Source of the DNA: Tubulanus polymorphus
Lineage: Eukaryota; Nemertea; Palaeonemertea; Tubulaniformes; Tubulanidae
Assembly: GCF_964204645.1 (NCBI RefSeq)
Contig: NC_134029.1
Coordinates: 7,024,001 to 7,088,000, forward strand
DNA: 64,000 bases
Direction: 5' to 3'
The translations under genes were made by a program, and so were the position numbers. The notes below the pieces were generated by a model. The model saw only the letters and a list, made by a program, of their open reading frames with translations, had not been told where the DNA came from and did not search any database. Position 1 is the first letter of the stretch. Every line of letters starts with the position of its first letter. Positions 37,401 through 48,730 of the stretch are shown here, piece by piece.

Positions 37401-40400
37401 AAAGCATCAGTTGTTCCAGTTTTGTACCTCGCGTTCGGATGAGATTTTCTATATCCACCGGAGTTTCTTCGTTCCACCGTGTGATACCGACACGAAGCAC
37501 ATAGTCACAACATACCTAAAATAGTTCAAACATTTACATTTTCAATACGACCATTCTCAATTTCCATTCTACCTTTCCTTTTTAAATATCTACCTTCTCG
37601 TCAATTTCATTGAGCCATCTATCGTAAACCTGGAGGTATGTCTCCTTCTCGCCCGGCTTTTCCATTATACAATCGACTGCAAACATATTGAAATGAGTTA
37701 AGGGCAACCGCCATAGTGGAAACAATTGAATTCTTTGAAAATATACGGTTTTTCCATAATTACTCAGTTTTGATGTGGGAAAGATCTCGATAGGTGTCGT
37801 TTTTCAAATGTTAATGGGTCATTTTTAACAATAATATAGACTAAACCTAACTGATCAGATATTTAGAGCTGATATCTTAACGTATCATGTGTAAATATTC
37901 TGAAAGGCTGGTTTTATGGAGCCGATTAGCCGCTTTCCTGCGAATGCTCGCTACGCATCGAGATGGAAATCCGTCTGAAATAGATGCCCTTGACGGTTGC
38001 CATGGTAAACGGATTATCGATCCCCAGCCTCAGCACGTTCGTTCGCAGACGGATGATTCATTTCTCATTTACTCTAGCTGCACTTTACAAAGCCTATGAT
38101 TATGTGTATGTTGTATCGGGCCAGACGAATGTATATTATTCATCGGATTCATACATGGAGTCAACTATGTCTAAATGTCACCACTTCTGTCATTACATTA
38201 TGTCATCCTTACTTACTAATGGTGGTTGTTCCGCCAGCCAGGGCGGCTTTGGTCCCGCTGTAAAAATCATCAGCTGTCGTAGCCCCCATCAAGGGACATT
38301 GGAAATGGGTATTTGCATCCACTCCACCTGTAAACGAGAATTATATCCAAAACATGCAAAAATGTTCATGACAAGGACCAGTTAACAGCTGTCAGTTTGT
38401 AGATGAAATAAGCCAAGCTCCGGAAGTATTGGTCCAATCTTACCTGGAATGATAAGCTTTCCTCGAGCATCGATGGTCCGCGTTCCTCCCGGGATAACCA
38501 AATCATGACCTAATTGTCTACGGAATAAAACGAATCTTTCAAATTGAGTTTATTTTTCCAGGTTCATAAACCTATTGCAATGCAATTTGTATGTTATATA
38601 TACGTAGCTTGGATAAAAATAATTGTGTTCATTGGACAACAGAAGGCACATGTTTTAGAACATATCATTTAAATATAAACACAACAGACTTTGTCGCTTT
38701 CAGGTATGTTGCTTTAGTTGTCAGCTATGTCAGAAAAGAATTCAATGCCATTAAACGTATACGACACATGGACTTTTCCTGTAAGAACACGAACTAAATG
38801 TTTTGAAATCAAGCACAATGTGTGCGCACAATATGGAAATTATGATGAATTGAATTCCAGGCGAGTTTTATTTTTCATATCGCGTTTTGACGTATGTCAC
38901 ACCAGGTATTAATGACGTTAATGACGACAAATTAAACCCTGGTTATGATTAGCTTCTAGCAAGGGCTGGTCTTTCAAGAGTGTTTCACCTACACATGTTT
39001 AGTTTATCAAGATGACTTCGTTAAGTTTCTCTACCAGTGGACAATCACCCTGGCGGGAAAGTTTGGCGTAAAATGCAAATATTTTGACGAAAATGTGTAA
39101 TTTGATGTATAAAAATAAGATATCTTTCAAAAGCATTATGTAAGGTTTAGCTACGACCTGCACAATAACAATGATAACGCTTGTTATTAAAACACGTTTA
39201 TCCGTGAAAAATGTGATTAAAGCGCGTATAGAAGAACTAAAATCAAAAGTTGAAGAAATTTGAAGAAAAGCGGTTTAAAAAAACTTTAAATTTTTTTAAA
39301 TTTCAGTCTTCAACAACGACTGTATTGACTTACTTCACGAGGCCATCTTCCATGTAAACATCGGCGTTGAAGGTGCCATCATCATTCACCACTCGACCTC
39401 CCTTGATCAACAATCTCGTCTGGGCACTCTGAAACGGCATCGTGTTGATTAAATCTACAACTTCTTACTCCGCCCTATACGTGTAAACTCTACCGTGGCA
39501 CTTCGCCGTATAAAAGCTGACGATCTAGTTTTTTGGAATATATATTTACTGATTTATGTCCTAAACACATAAAAACACGGTCCCGATTTAGTTGTAGTGT
39601 GCTACGGAAAAACCTGTTTTTACACGGTCATTCGGTTCGAATTTCAAAAAGCAAACTGAAGATCATCTTATATCACAAGAATTAACGCATTCCTTGACTT
39701 TCTTCGGTTTTAATCCTCAAACAATCTTGACCACCGCTAATTCGTAGATTAGTTATAGATTCACGCTCTGTGAACTATTTCTCAACTCCGAATGGACGAT
39801 ATTGCTAATATCGCCTCTATGTAACTCGATAATCAAACCACACTCTTGAAATGAAAATAGGTCGGACGCGGTAAATACTGCAAAACCTCGGAATATATAT
39901 ATCTTGTTTTCTCAACAACCGTCGCCCGACGTCAAAATTCCGTCCGACATATACAATAACATTCGGAGCAGATGAATATTGTGATTCCAACTTTTATCAA
40001 CTTTTTTCTACTTTTCTTCGTTCAGTTTCTACTCGCTATAAACTATCGTGTGAACACCGTCCCAAACACTGACAGTCTGGTATCATCGTGAAAACAATTA
40101 AATAATCCCCGATAACATGTGTGCTTCGTAATAAATAACGCTGGATTTTCGTCCATGAATTTCCACCCTATATCATTGTACGCTAAATTAGTCCCTGGTA
40201 TTTCGATATATGTAAACGTATTCTATTTTTAATAATTTTCGGTAGACAGATGATTGATATGACACACTTCCTGTTACATTAACATTGTGCGCTATGTTTT
40301 ATGCCTAGTGACATCGTTGAAAGGATTTATCAGTTCGGCAAAAACAACCACTGCACGGTTTGGTTTCTCTAATGAGTCAATAGTTTTATGTCCTCTGTTC

Positions 40401-42791
40401 TTAGTTCTAGCTAAAACTTGGCCCAAGTGTATCATTCACCTTCAACGTAACTACCAGTCGGGCTTCCATACAATAATATCAGTTTTGCTGTTTTATTGTT
40501 TTATCTGTTAGACCTTATTAATAGCTGTTTTATTTATATTGCTGGCCAAAGTTAACATTTTTTCTTCTCTCGTGCAATATAATGGAAACTCCTAAAAAAT
40601 AGACTGTGGCAGGCGCCAAGCAACGCTTATCTCTTGCTCAATAGAGAATAAAAGGGAAAAAGAGAAGCGTTTTTATGCGTTCGCTTTCTATTCGATGCTT
40701 TGTGTGTATAATATATAGGAAACTGGCTTCTAAGACCAGGAGCTGCTCTGAGAAGGTGAGTATGTGTTTCTAATAATGTTATAGGCGTTGTTTACAATAT
40801 TTGCAAGTAAAAGGATTGTACGAGCCGCGCTGCGCTAAAGTGTGAGTCAAGATGCAGGTGGATTATATATGAGAAACCACTGCGGGTCTTACAAAAGCAA
40901 CAAAAACTACTCTTATTATTCTAGTGTACTGAAAAATAAGCTCATCGAGTAAATATTGTTACGTGTAGAGCGCCTAGTGTAGACAATCGAGTCTTCAACT
41001 AGTCTATGGTTAGACTTTTTAGATTGCCCTTATTTCAACACACTTGCCGACCGACATGCGCTGAAAAGGCGAACGGTACTTGAAATATCTATTTCTGATA
41101 CATCGAGCGCATGGGAACACTCCAAAAATATATCCGATTCGATTGATTTCCTCTCATTTCATTTTGCGTTCTATGCATTCTATGCGTTCTATGCGTTGTA
41201 ATTGACATCTCGTGAAGATCTACTTTCTTCCTAACATTAGCGAATATGACTCTAATCGTCTGCCTATGCTTCTGACATCTGAATAATGCTTTCGGGCAGA
41301 TTTATAGGGCCCGGGAAAGTCTACGTAGGCTACCGCAAAACTCGATATCTTTTAGTCATCAGTCTGGAGTCCGCGACCGGCGTCCGCGCATACAAAATCT
41401 CCGCCCCGGCATGTTCAAACGCTCATGTGACATCGAAAATCGGACATCATCCCGCGTAGAAAGTACGCCATATCGACTTCAATTGTCTGCAGTGTATTTT
41501 AATGGAAATTTGCTACGATGAGAGGCAGATTGTCTGGCCATTGTTATGAAGTCAGTACGTTGACGGCAATGCGCTACGCTGTGGCGAATACACATGTAGT
41601 ACACAATGTATATGAAATAATTAATGATCAGTGAATAAGACAATTACACGTTGCGTTCAGCGCATGTACTGGGAACATTGACGACAGATGGACCCCGGTC
41701 AATATACAGTTCTATTCACGTTTTTAACCATATGTCACAACGGGAGTCATTATAAATCAAACAGTTCCTGCTATTTTAGTGCTAATATAAGTGTGTTTCG
41801 TGCTAATGAGTTTATCTGGATTGTAGAGCGAACCCTCTCTCATCTTTGGCATCGTATCGATTTTGATTTCGATAGTCAAAGTTGCCCGGCGTGCCAATTC
41901 TCCACAGGATACCACTGAAAATCGCGAACATTTTCTGTGACAAAAACCACAATTCTGATCAAATTTCAAAAAGACGGTTTTGATGTATCTTCGATCTTCA
42001 ACATTTTTGCCCCTTCTATTCAGACATGACAATTGAGCCGGATGTGTGGATGTAATGCACGATAAGGAAATACATGAATGGTCTTTACGGGGAAATCTCA
42101 ATCTCTAAACTCTGATTCATGGGCTACAAATAGTAGTATTCTACAGAACAGGTGTTATTGCGCTCAGAAAACAAGTTTCAACAGTTTTTATTTCTTTATT
42201 AGTTGAAGAAAGCCGCTTTATTTCGGCGATCATTCACGAATCGTCATTTTGCCACCTATGGAATAATGCGTGTCGTACCGGTGTATTAAATAATTCAGCG
42301 CATTGTAGAATAATTCGAAATAACGAACGCTGCGAAAAACAAGTTCAAAGTGATATAAATATGCAAACTCTTTGATGTCGACTTACGCGAATATGCTTTC
42401 ATTTTTCGAAAGAATGCTTTGATAACTATTTTCATTGTTTTCATAGATTACCGAAAAATAATGACCACGGTACGAAACCAAATTGAAACTTAAACCACCA
42501 TTAGAATTAGTGCACCGTAGACTAATAAACAGTAGCCAAAATAGCCAAAATCAAACCGTGTCGATTGGTTGTTGTAAAAGCTACACGACACCACGTCAAC
42601 CCTCAGCCAGTTTCACTCAGCACCCAATGCACTGTTGTATAGTTACAGGCAGTGGTTGATCGATATTTGACAAAACGGTAATTTCTGCATTTAAATAATC
42701 GACCTAAACGAATAATTATGTTACTTACCTGCAAATGTATGGGTACTTTCTTTAATCCAACCGTTGGAATAGTTTGCGCGTGGGCACTCAT
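34410..42791 (-). CDS. DPYSL: Collapsin response mediator protein / dihydropyrimidinase-like protein, probably non-catalytic
   Basis: A 15-exon model, 568 aa in frame: 42791-42729, 39428-39334, 38517-38444, 38327-38217, 37676-37594, 37515-37428, 37304-37162, 37056-36988, 36878-36758, 36278-36119, 35986-35845, 35616-35353, 34987-34901, 34708-34594, 34501-34410. CRMPs are cytosolic tetramers that bind tubulin and steer axon growth. Landmarks: [120 protein letters not shown], and the CRMP-like end [15 protein letters not shown]. Metal-site residues of the enzyme are replaced: NTHF for HTH, TFVSF for SFKMF, IVAENGD for VHAENGD, IIGV for IVHV, and the late Asp. The large first intron (3.3 kb) may hold alternative starts. 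The last two junctions (donor GTTTTT) are the least certain. Confidence 0.93.
35688..35819. mobile_element. 132-bp MITE with CAGGGTT termini
   Basis: Left end CAGGGTTAGATTGCCTC, right end GAGGCAATCAAACCCTG: a near-perfect inverted repeat that continues about 40 bases inward (CGAAGCTT..ACCAACCCAAAAC against CTGAAGCTC..GCCAACACAAAAC). Flanks GCGATAAA (35679-35686, one base away) and GCGATCGA (35820-35827) match at 6 of 8 positions, consistent with a decayed 8-bp hAT-type duplication. It sits in the CRMP intron between exons 11 and 12. Confidence 0.75.
36380..36579. mobile_element. Fold-back element with arms of about 93 bases
   Basis: The left arm 36380-36471 and right arm 36484-36579 are reverse complements with few differences. 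Shared blocks are ACTGACTAAAACGTT, TACTAGA.A..ATTTCGGG, TGGTTGCTACCA.CCTTC and TTCAGTCT. The loop is only about 12 bases (TACAAGCCTTTT). It lies in the CRMP intron between exons 9 and 10. A transcript from either strand would form a long hairpin. Confidence 0.85.
41166..41200. repeat. Short tandem repeat, GCGTTCTAT unit
   Basis: About 3.5 copies of a 9-bp unit (one copy GCATTCTAT) in CRMP intron 1. Confidence 0.8.
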
Positions 42792-44391
42792 GGCGAAAAC
42801 AGTTTATTAACAGAGTCCTTCGTTCGTCGAACAACAGTACTGCTACAACAGTAGTGTATAAAGGGTGTCCCTAGATGACGTCACGTACTGGCATGTCTGA
42901 CCTACATTCATGCACATGTAACATGGGTATGAGTCACGACGCGCGCAGACGGACGCCGACGCGCCGGAGAGCTCAACAACGCGCTCAATCAGTCATTTAG
43001 AGACGGCAAACAATTTTTCACAAAATGAGAACCAGCTTCTGAGAAAATCAACAGGGTAGATTTAAAAATGCTCCTATTAGTCACGTCTCTTATTTTTTTT
43101 TCTCACTCTTAATCAGCCATAGCTCGGTGCCGTTTGTAACTCCGCCGTACATTGATGGCTACAGGGGGAGGGTGTCCGTGGGGACCAATAGGACCCCCTG
43201 AAATGTTGAGGTCTTTTAAGAATCTCATCCCCAAGAATTCCACACTAAATATTTTCGGAAGGAACGTCAAAATTAAACTTGAACAACTGAAAAAAATCAA
43301 ACTTTTGTAGTTGCTTTTGTAGTTTTACAATTAAAGAAGATCTAAAAACTAATAGTGTAGGTGAGCAACGAAATCACGACGAAGCTTCGTGAGTGGAAAT
43401 TTCGTAAGTGGACTGCCCCTCGCGGTTGACCCTGGATCCGCCTATGCTAAGAGGTAAATCCGCCCGAAAAGCATGAATTTCATTTGTGATAATTCTCGAT
43501 CTTCAAAAATCGAAGCAACCCCTCCCGAAAGTCATTGCATTTAGGCCCATTCATTTTTAATCGGCCACCCATGATCATACAGCGTTGAACAATATTGTTG
43601 TTTGTCTTACAGTCGTTACTTATCGACGCGCGCAAACATATTCGACAATAACTTAATCAATAACGACACGTCTGATGAGTTCCTTCATTCAAGTTTTAAT
43701 GACATTATTCACCGATGGGCATTAGAATATTGGACCTCAAATCGATCTTTTAATGGACTGAATTATTCAACGCAAACTGTGCAAAGCCATTGTTCTATCA
43801 CGAGTTCCATCAGTGAATAATAACCATGCTGTAAATGTATTTCAAATGACAGTTATGCTATTTGAGATGCGAGCGCTCATTTCCTTCTCATCATTGGCAA
43901 CAAGGAGCAACGATTATATCTACTAAAGTGTTTCAAGCTAGTATTCCGTTTTATGGGGTTATTCATTGCCCTTCAGTAGAGCCGCTTAATAAAGATTTAC
44001 ACGGTCATGCGATTTAATGACTCCGAGCTAACCAGATCACCAGCACGGAGTAGTTATACTTGAAAAATTCCGACGTGCTATTTCTTTGAGTCTACACATG
44101 TGTGACCGGTCACACATACGTATGGAGGTATTAAATCCCTTATCCGTGCTAAAACGACAAATTATTTCGTTTAATCAACATTTATAGGACGTATGTTCGT
44201 TAATCGACCAAGTTGTATACATACACGTCTCGCAATGGAAACATTTAGAAAATACGTCCACCTGTCGCGTATATGAGGGTATTTTCTGGTATTCGTGTTT
44301 TACCAACTATCCATGGTAAAGACTGTTAAGAAATATACAGTTTAAAGATTTAGATAAAAGATCGGGGAGATAGAGAGATTCGAACTGCGCG
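42792..44391. other. Divergent promoter interval between CRMP and the 479-aa gene
   Basis: Head-to-head spacing of 1.6 kb. Holds the CRE and a moderately CpG-rich stretch near 42930-42990 (GACGCGCGCAGACGGACGCC). No further coding exon was found; open frames at 43109-43300 and 43602-43820 have no similarity. Confidence 0.5.
42876..42883. promoter_or_regulatory. Perfect CRE palindrome in CRMP promoter
   Basis: TGACGTCA, the full CREB/ATF site, lies 85 bases upstream of the CRMP start codon at 42791, in the expected proximal-promoter position. Function is inferred. Confidence 0.5.
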
Positions 44392-45831
44392 ATGAATCCG
44401 AAACGAAAATTCGCTTCGAAAAAAATGGGAAAGTCGTTCGGGATTCCGGTATCTTACGAGGACGCTGCTGGATATACGAGCGAAATGGGGGCGTACACGG
44501 TGATGCGCATAGCCACGCAGCAGTTGGAATATCACAGAAAAGTGAACATTTTCCGCCAGGAAATGGTACGTAATCTTGTCTCGGTGAAAAAAGAAAAGAA
44601 AATACTGCAGAAATCGATGTGTCGTTTCCGAGATAAGAAACGCGAAATTCGGAAGCATCGAAAAGAAAACGCCGAATTTTACGCACATTTCGAGCGTCCG
44701 CCGTCACCGATGAACGTAAGAAAACAACGCCAGAAAAAAAGGGAACCGGATGTCCTCGTTACGCAGAATCACGACGTCACAGCGTTGGCTAACGAAGCCG
44801 ACGCTGAAGAGAAGGTTTTCAAAATGACGATTCCGAAATTACCTGCCGAAAGCGATAAAATTACTACGGTCGTGATGCCGACAGTGTTCGAAGAAAGGGT
44901 CGCGGAGGAAGAAGGATACCGCGATAATGCCCCAAAACCGGATAAGTTGGGAACGAAGCTTCTGGTTGAAGAACCTGAAGTTCTACAAAAAGACGTGCAG
45001 AAAAGTTTAGATCCGAGAAAGGCTTTGTCCGATGCGGATCCGAATCAAGAAACTGTAGTTGACGAAGATCCGAAACCTGAAAATCAGGAAAATGAGAGTG
45101 GCGCTGTTTTGCCTAAGCTGAAAAGCAAGTCTTTAGATATCAACAATCGTGGACAGGTTAGCGGCGATCTTAAGCGAAATACACCGCTAGCGAGTAAAAC
45201 GCACAATAAGCTCATGTCAATGACAGCCGTGGGTAGTAAACTGGCCCGCGAAAGATCACCTTCGAATGAAAATAGCGACAGAACGGCCGAGATTATCGAA
45301 AGAGTACGAAAAAGCATTGAGAAAGTCGACGACTGGAAGAAGAACCGAAACGATACTGATTTATCGTTGAGTCCAACACCTCCACCGGTTGACGCTAGAA
45401 AGCGAAAATCAACGGCACCTTCGTTTAGTTTTACGGATATCATTCGCCTGAAACGTATGAAATCTAAACAACTGCTTATGCAAATGGACAAACTGTTAAC
45501 GCCCAGGGACGAAATCCCGGTGAAATCTAGGAAATCAAAACCAAAAATTCTGCCGCCCCTTCGTCATTCGGACTCGAGCGGAACATTGCAGCAGCAACAA
45601 TCGCAAATGTTACGAACGCCCGACATATTAGAAATGCGAGGAGGTCAGGGCGACATAAGTCCGAGATTTAGAGGTATTCAAGTTCTAAGCCCTATCGGAG
45701 ATAAACTACGCAAAGAGGCGGAATTCGTGATAAACAATGAAATGAAAGAAAGTCAGAAAATGAACAAAATCAGCTGGAAATCGGCAGTAATGGCGATCAG
45801 ATGTGTTAATTCATTTACAAATCTCATGTAA
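44392..45831 (+). CDS. Unrecognised single-exon lysine-rich protein, 479 aa
   Basis: A long uninterrupted frame in sequence where random frames reach only about 100 codons; the ATG at 44392 begins MNPKRKFASKK. I recognise no family. Residues about 20-105 are strongly charged and heptad-like (YHRKVNIFRQEMVRNLVS, then KKREIRKHRKENAEFYAHF), suggesting helix or coiled coil. Residues about 110-340 are acidic/basic and probably disordered (EEPEVLQKDVQK, NENSDRTAE). A Pro-rich patch (SLSPTPPPVDARKRK) precedes a second helical part (FTDIIRLKRMKSKQLLMQMD), a Gln run (LQQQQSQ), and the C-terminus KISWKSAVMAIRCVNSFTNLM. No signal peptide or membrane span. Basic clusters could act in nuclear or cytoskeletal binding. 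AATAAA at 46007 follows 176 bases after the stop. Confidence 0.75.
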   Translation: MNPKRKFASKKMGKSFGIPVSYEDAAGYTSEMGAYTVMRIATQQLEYHRKVNIFRQEMVRNLVSVKKEKKILQKSMCRFRDKKREIRKHRKENAEFYAHFERPPSPMNVRKQRQKKREPDVLVTQNHDVTALANEADAEEKVFKMTIPKLPAESDKITTVVMPTVFEERVAEEEGYRDNAPKPDKLGTKLLVEEPEVLQKDVQKSLDPRKALSDADPNQETVVDEDPKPENQENESGAVLPKLKSKSLDINNRGQVSGDLKRNTPLASKTHNKLMSMTAVGSKLARERSPSNENSDRTAEIIERVRKSIEKVDDWKKNRNDTDLSLSPTPPPVDARKRKSTAPSFSFTDIIRLKRMKSKQLLMQMDKLLTPRDEIPVKSRKSKPKILPPLRHSDSSGTLQQQQSQMLRTPDILEMRGGQGDISPRFRGIQVLSPIGDKLRKEAEFVINNEMKESQKMNKISWKSAVMAIRCVNSFTNLM

Positions 45832-46006
45832 AATATTATGATGTTATTGTGGTTTAATGTTAAATAATCTATGATTTGAGAGAGTTTATCTACGTTAATT
45901 AAAATGCAATTAAACTGCGTAAGTTTTAAATGAAATCAATACTTATAATCTATATCGAGCGTTTAGAAATAATTTATCAATGTTTCCTGATAGATATGCG
46001 ATGCAA

Positions 46007-46012
46007 AATAAA
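46007..46012 (+). terminator. Poly(A) signal of the 479-aa gene
   Basis: AATAAA 176 bases after the TAA stop at 45831. Confidence 0.45.
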
Positions 46013-46251
46013 ATTGATCAGCTATGATGATACTATCAAATCGGAATTGAGTAATTCTTGAAAAGTCCGGATGATCCAACTGAACAATTTTCATGCAATT
46101 TCCTTTTCTTGAAAATAGTTTTGTTGGCACAATTCGTCAATTCCCGCAATGATAACAATACAATGCGGCAGATGTCAGCGATGGGCGACATATTCTAGTT
46201 CTGAGTGCGACCATCGTGGCGCTGTTTGTCGTCTGTCCTCCCGTTTGCGTG

Positions 46252-46259
46252 TGACGTCA
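46252..46259. promoter_or_regulatory. Perfect CRE palindrome upstream of the Ly6 gene
   Basis: TGACGTCA 113 bases before the Ly6 ATG at 46372, in a locally GC-rich stretch. A CREB/ATF site is plausible; use is inferred. Confidence 0.45.
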
Positions 46260-46371
46260 TGTCATCGTACACGGCAATACGCGTAGTGACTAACAATAAT
46301 AGGTGGATACGGCAAAACAAATTCCGCCTTAGAACATTGAATTTGGAATGCTTTCGCACAATAGTTAAACG

Positions 46372-48730
46372 ATGAATTCCACGCAGATTTTAAGCCGACT
46401 TTTTGCAGTTCTAACCGTCATAATCACAGGTATGTCTTCGCGAAATAACCGATGGATTTAGTTGTGAATATTTGCTTCGCATTCGCCCATTGTTATTGTC
46501 AACCAATATGGTGGATTCGGAACCTATTCACATGGAAATATGGGTCAGGGCATATCACACACGGCCTAGCTCACGGCACAATTCGTTTGGGAAATTTCCA
46601 AGACACGTACATATCAAGATATCATTTCGTCGAATAAGGAAAGAAAAAAGAAATAGAAAGAAACGATCACTTCATAAGACAGATCTATATATTTATTTCG
46701 TAAATATAATATTTACAATATAGATACTAGTGTCACAGAAACAATCCAGGTTAGCTACAGAGTAACACACTATATACAACACATGGTTAGACTTGAAATT
46801 TTGTTTTCTATGACAAGGAAGATTCTCTCTCCGCGGGCTCGTATCATCGCAGTTAATATTGTAGGTACTGTAGAACCGATAATCTGTTAATCCAGTGTCC
46901 ATACTGAATTAACAGATTCGTTTTTCAGTATCTACAACCCCTGTGGTTCTCTCGCACGAAATGTATGCAGTGTATACCTGTTCGCAATTACTCCTCAATA
47001 GATGATTATAAATCAATTAAAAACTAGGAGCCGGTTCCATAGTCGAAACCCAAATCCCAAAGTGGTCTTAAATCTTAAGACGGGTAGTAACTTGTTAGAT
47101 TGGCTATATAACTAAGTTGGTCTTGAGGCCTTGACTGTTGAAGCGGCCCATATTCTTAAATTAACTGTTACACAAGTTGATGTGTTGCCAATTATGTATT
47201 GTTAAGTGTATTAATTAACTCAATCACCTGAAGATAATTAACAAACACTTTATTATGCATGCACGATATGCCAGTAAATAAAGCACGAAAACGTGATTAT
47301 CCAAGTATATTCATCGGTCAGCGATTTTCCATAAAAACACGATCAGCTCGCGCGTTATTTATGATTCTGTCGTGTTGAGGAGGTTTAACGGCACACATTT
47401 TCTTAATTTAGGCTGCATTGAAATGAAGTTTGATATCTTTATTTACTAAAACTGGCGACATTGGAAAAAAATCTTGGTGTTTTATTCGGTGGACGAACAT
47501 ACATATCTGTACCGGTATACATATAGTAACCGAAACTTCCACGACCTGAAATTTCAATTGATTGTGCAAATATTTACACATATTTAGTAATGTTCTATTT
47601 ACATATATCTGCTGTCGTTTAGCTGAAAGGTCGCGGTTTTCTGATAAACGAAAACATAAATCAGAATACATAACGTCCATTGATATGGTATCACATATAG
47701 TTTCGTGATACGCATATAACGATTTCTTACGGGTTTTGGCAAGTTTGGGAAAATGGAGATTTTTTCAGGCCCTGGAAAAGCTATGTAAATCATATGATAA
47801 TTCTTTATCTGTGGCTATGGGAAATAATAAGATGGTTTCGAGACCTCTATATCAGAAAAAGTTGAGAATAACTTGGGGTAAGGTATCGAAAATGAAATAG
47901 GTTAACCCGCAAGGATCCTGATATAATTGTGTATTTCCTGAAAAATTTCGGTTAGTTCGGTTTAAAATTCCGTACGCAGTTCAAAATAGAACAGTATCTA
48001 TATTTTCTCGTTGCAGCCTGCAGTGCTCAGTTATATAAACCTCTGAAATGTTACGTTTGCGTGCACGCCGACGGGGCCCACGACGGAGCGCCGTACAATC
48101 CTGACGGTTTGTTGAAAAGTTTTCCATCGAGACCCGGTTTCGATTTTTCGAAATTCGTCCCGCACAAGTTTAGCCAAAGATGCAGCGAGATTTATCAGAT
48201 CGACCCGCGCTATCTGAGCGGTAGACAGTGGACCGGAGCGCCCATCCAATCTTACTGGCCTCAGTTCGAGACAGAGTGTGAAACTGCCTATGACGGATTA
48301 GTAATGAAAGGCTTTTGCATGGTAAGTTTCACGTAAAAACATCTCATTTCACCAAAATGATTTTCATCATATTCGCGACAGATACATTTTGTTTAATGGT
48401 CGTTTCTTTGTGTATTGCGCATTATGACTCCCCTACCTGGGCGATAATACAAATGTTTTCAGGATATATGTTATATTTGCAATCTTTCATTTTTTTCAGA
48501 AAAAGGAATTGTATGTCGGTAACAACAAGATGATTATTAGATATTGTCAGCCATTTTTGGACGGCATGTGCCCGTACGACACGTGGGATAGAGAAAGTCA
48601 GACGACATGCTGCAAGGACCGTCCGCGTTGTAACCGATCATCCTCACTTCCGTCCGCAATCAATTGGTTAATGGTGATCACGTGCTCGTTAATCTCGTTG
48701 TTGACTTTAAAATCACGGACAGATTTTTAA
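46372..48730 (+). CDS. Ly6/uPAR (three-finger) GPI-anchored protein
   Basis: Three exons: 46372-46429 (signal peptide MNSTQILSRLFAVLTVIIT), 48017-48321 and 48500-48730; 197 aa in frame. The mature part has the ten-Cys LU pattern: KCYVC, QRC, TEC, GFC, RYC, GMC, TTCC and RCN, closing with the family signature CC-x5-CN (CCKDRPRCN). The C-terminal hydrophobic stretch WLMVITCSLISLLTL after RSSSLPSA fits a GPI-anchor signal, so the protein is expected on the outer cell surface. The first finger carries an unusually long insert between the second and third Cys (about 54 residues with Pro, Phe and Asp). The family includes modulators of nicotinic receptors and adhesion proteins; no specific partner can be read. 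The first intron (1.6 kb) shows no other gene. Confidence 0.9.
47027..47155. repeat. Imperfect inverted repeat in Ly6 intron 1
   Basis: GGTTCCATAGTC..AAGTGGTCTTAA at the left, ..TTGGTCTTGAGGCCTTGACTG at the right. Weak relation to 21444-21570. Likely an old dispersed repeat. Confidence 0.3.

Noticed and set aside
40700-40760. TATAATATATAGG followed by a GTGAGT donor, suggesting a plus-strand first exon in CRMP intron 1
   Set aside because: No downstream exon with coding sense on the + strand was found; TATA-like strings are frequent in this AT-rich DNA.
42855-42864. TATAAAGGG near the CRMP start
   Set aside because: It is oriented for plus-strand transcription, whereas CRMP runs on the minus strand; no plus-strand gene begins there.
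44342-44707. Two antisense frames of 112-121 codons
   Set aside because: Shadows of the 479-codon plus-strand gene.
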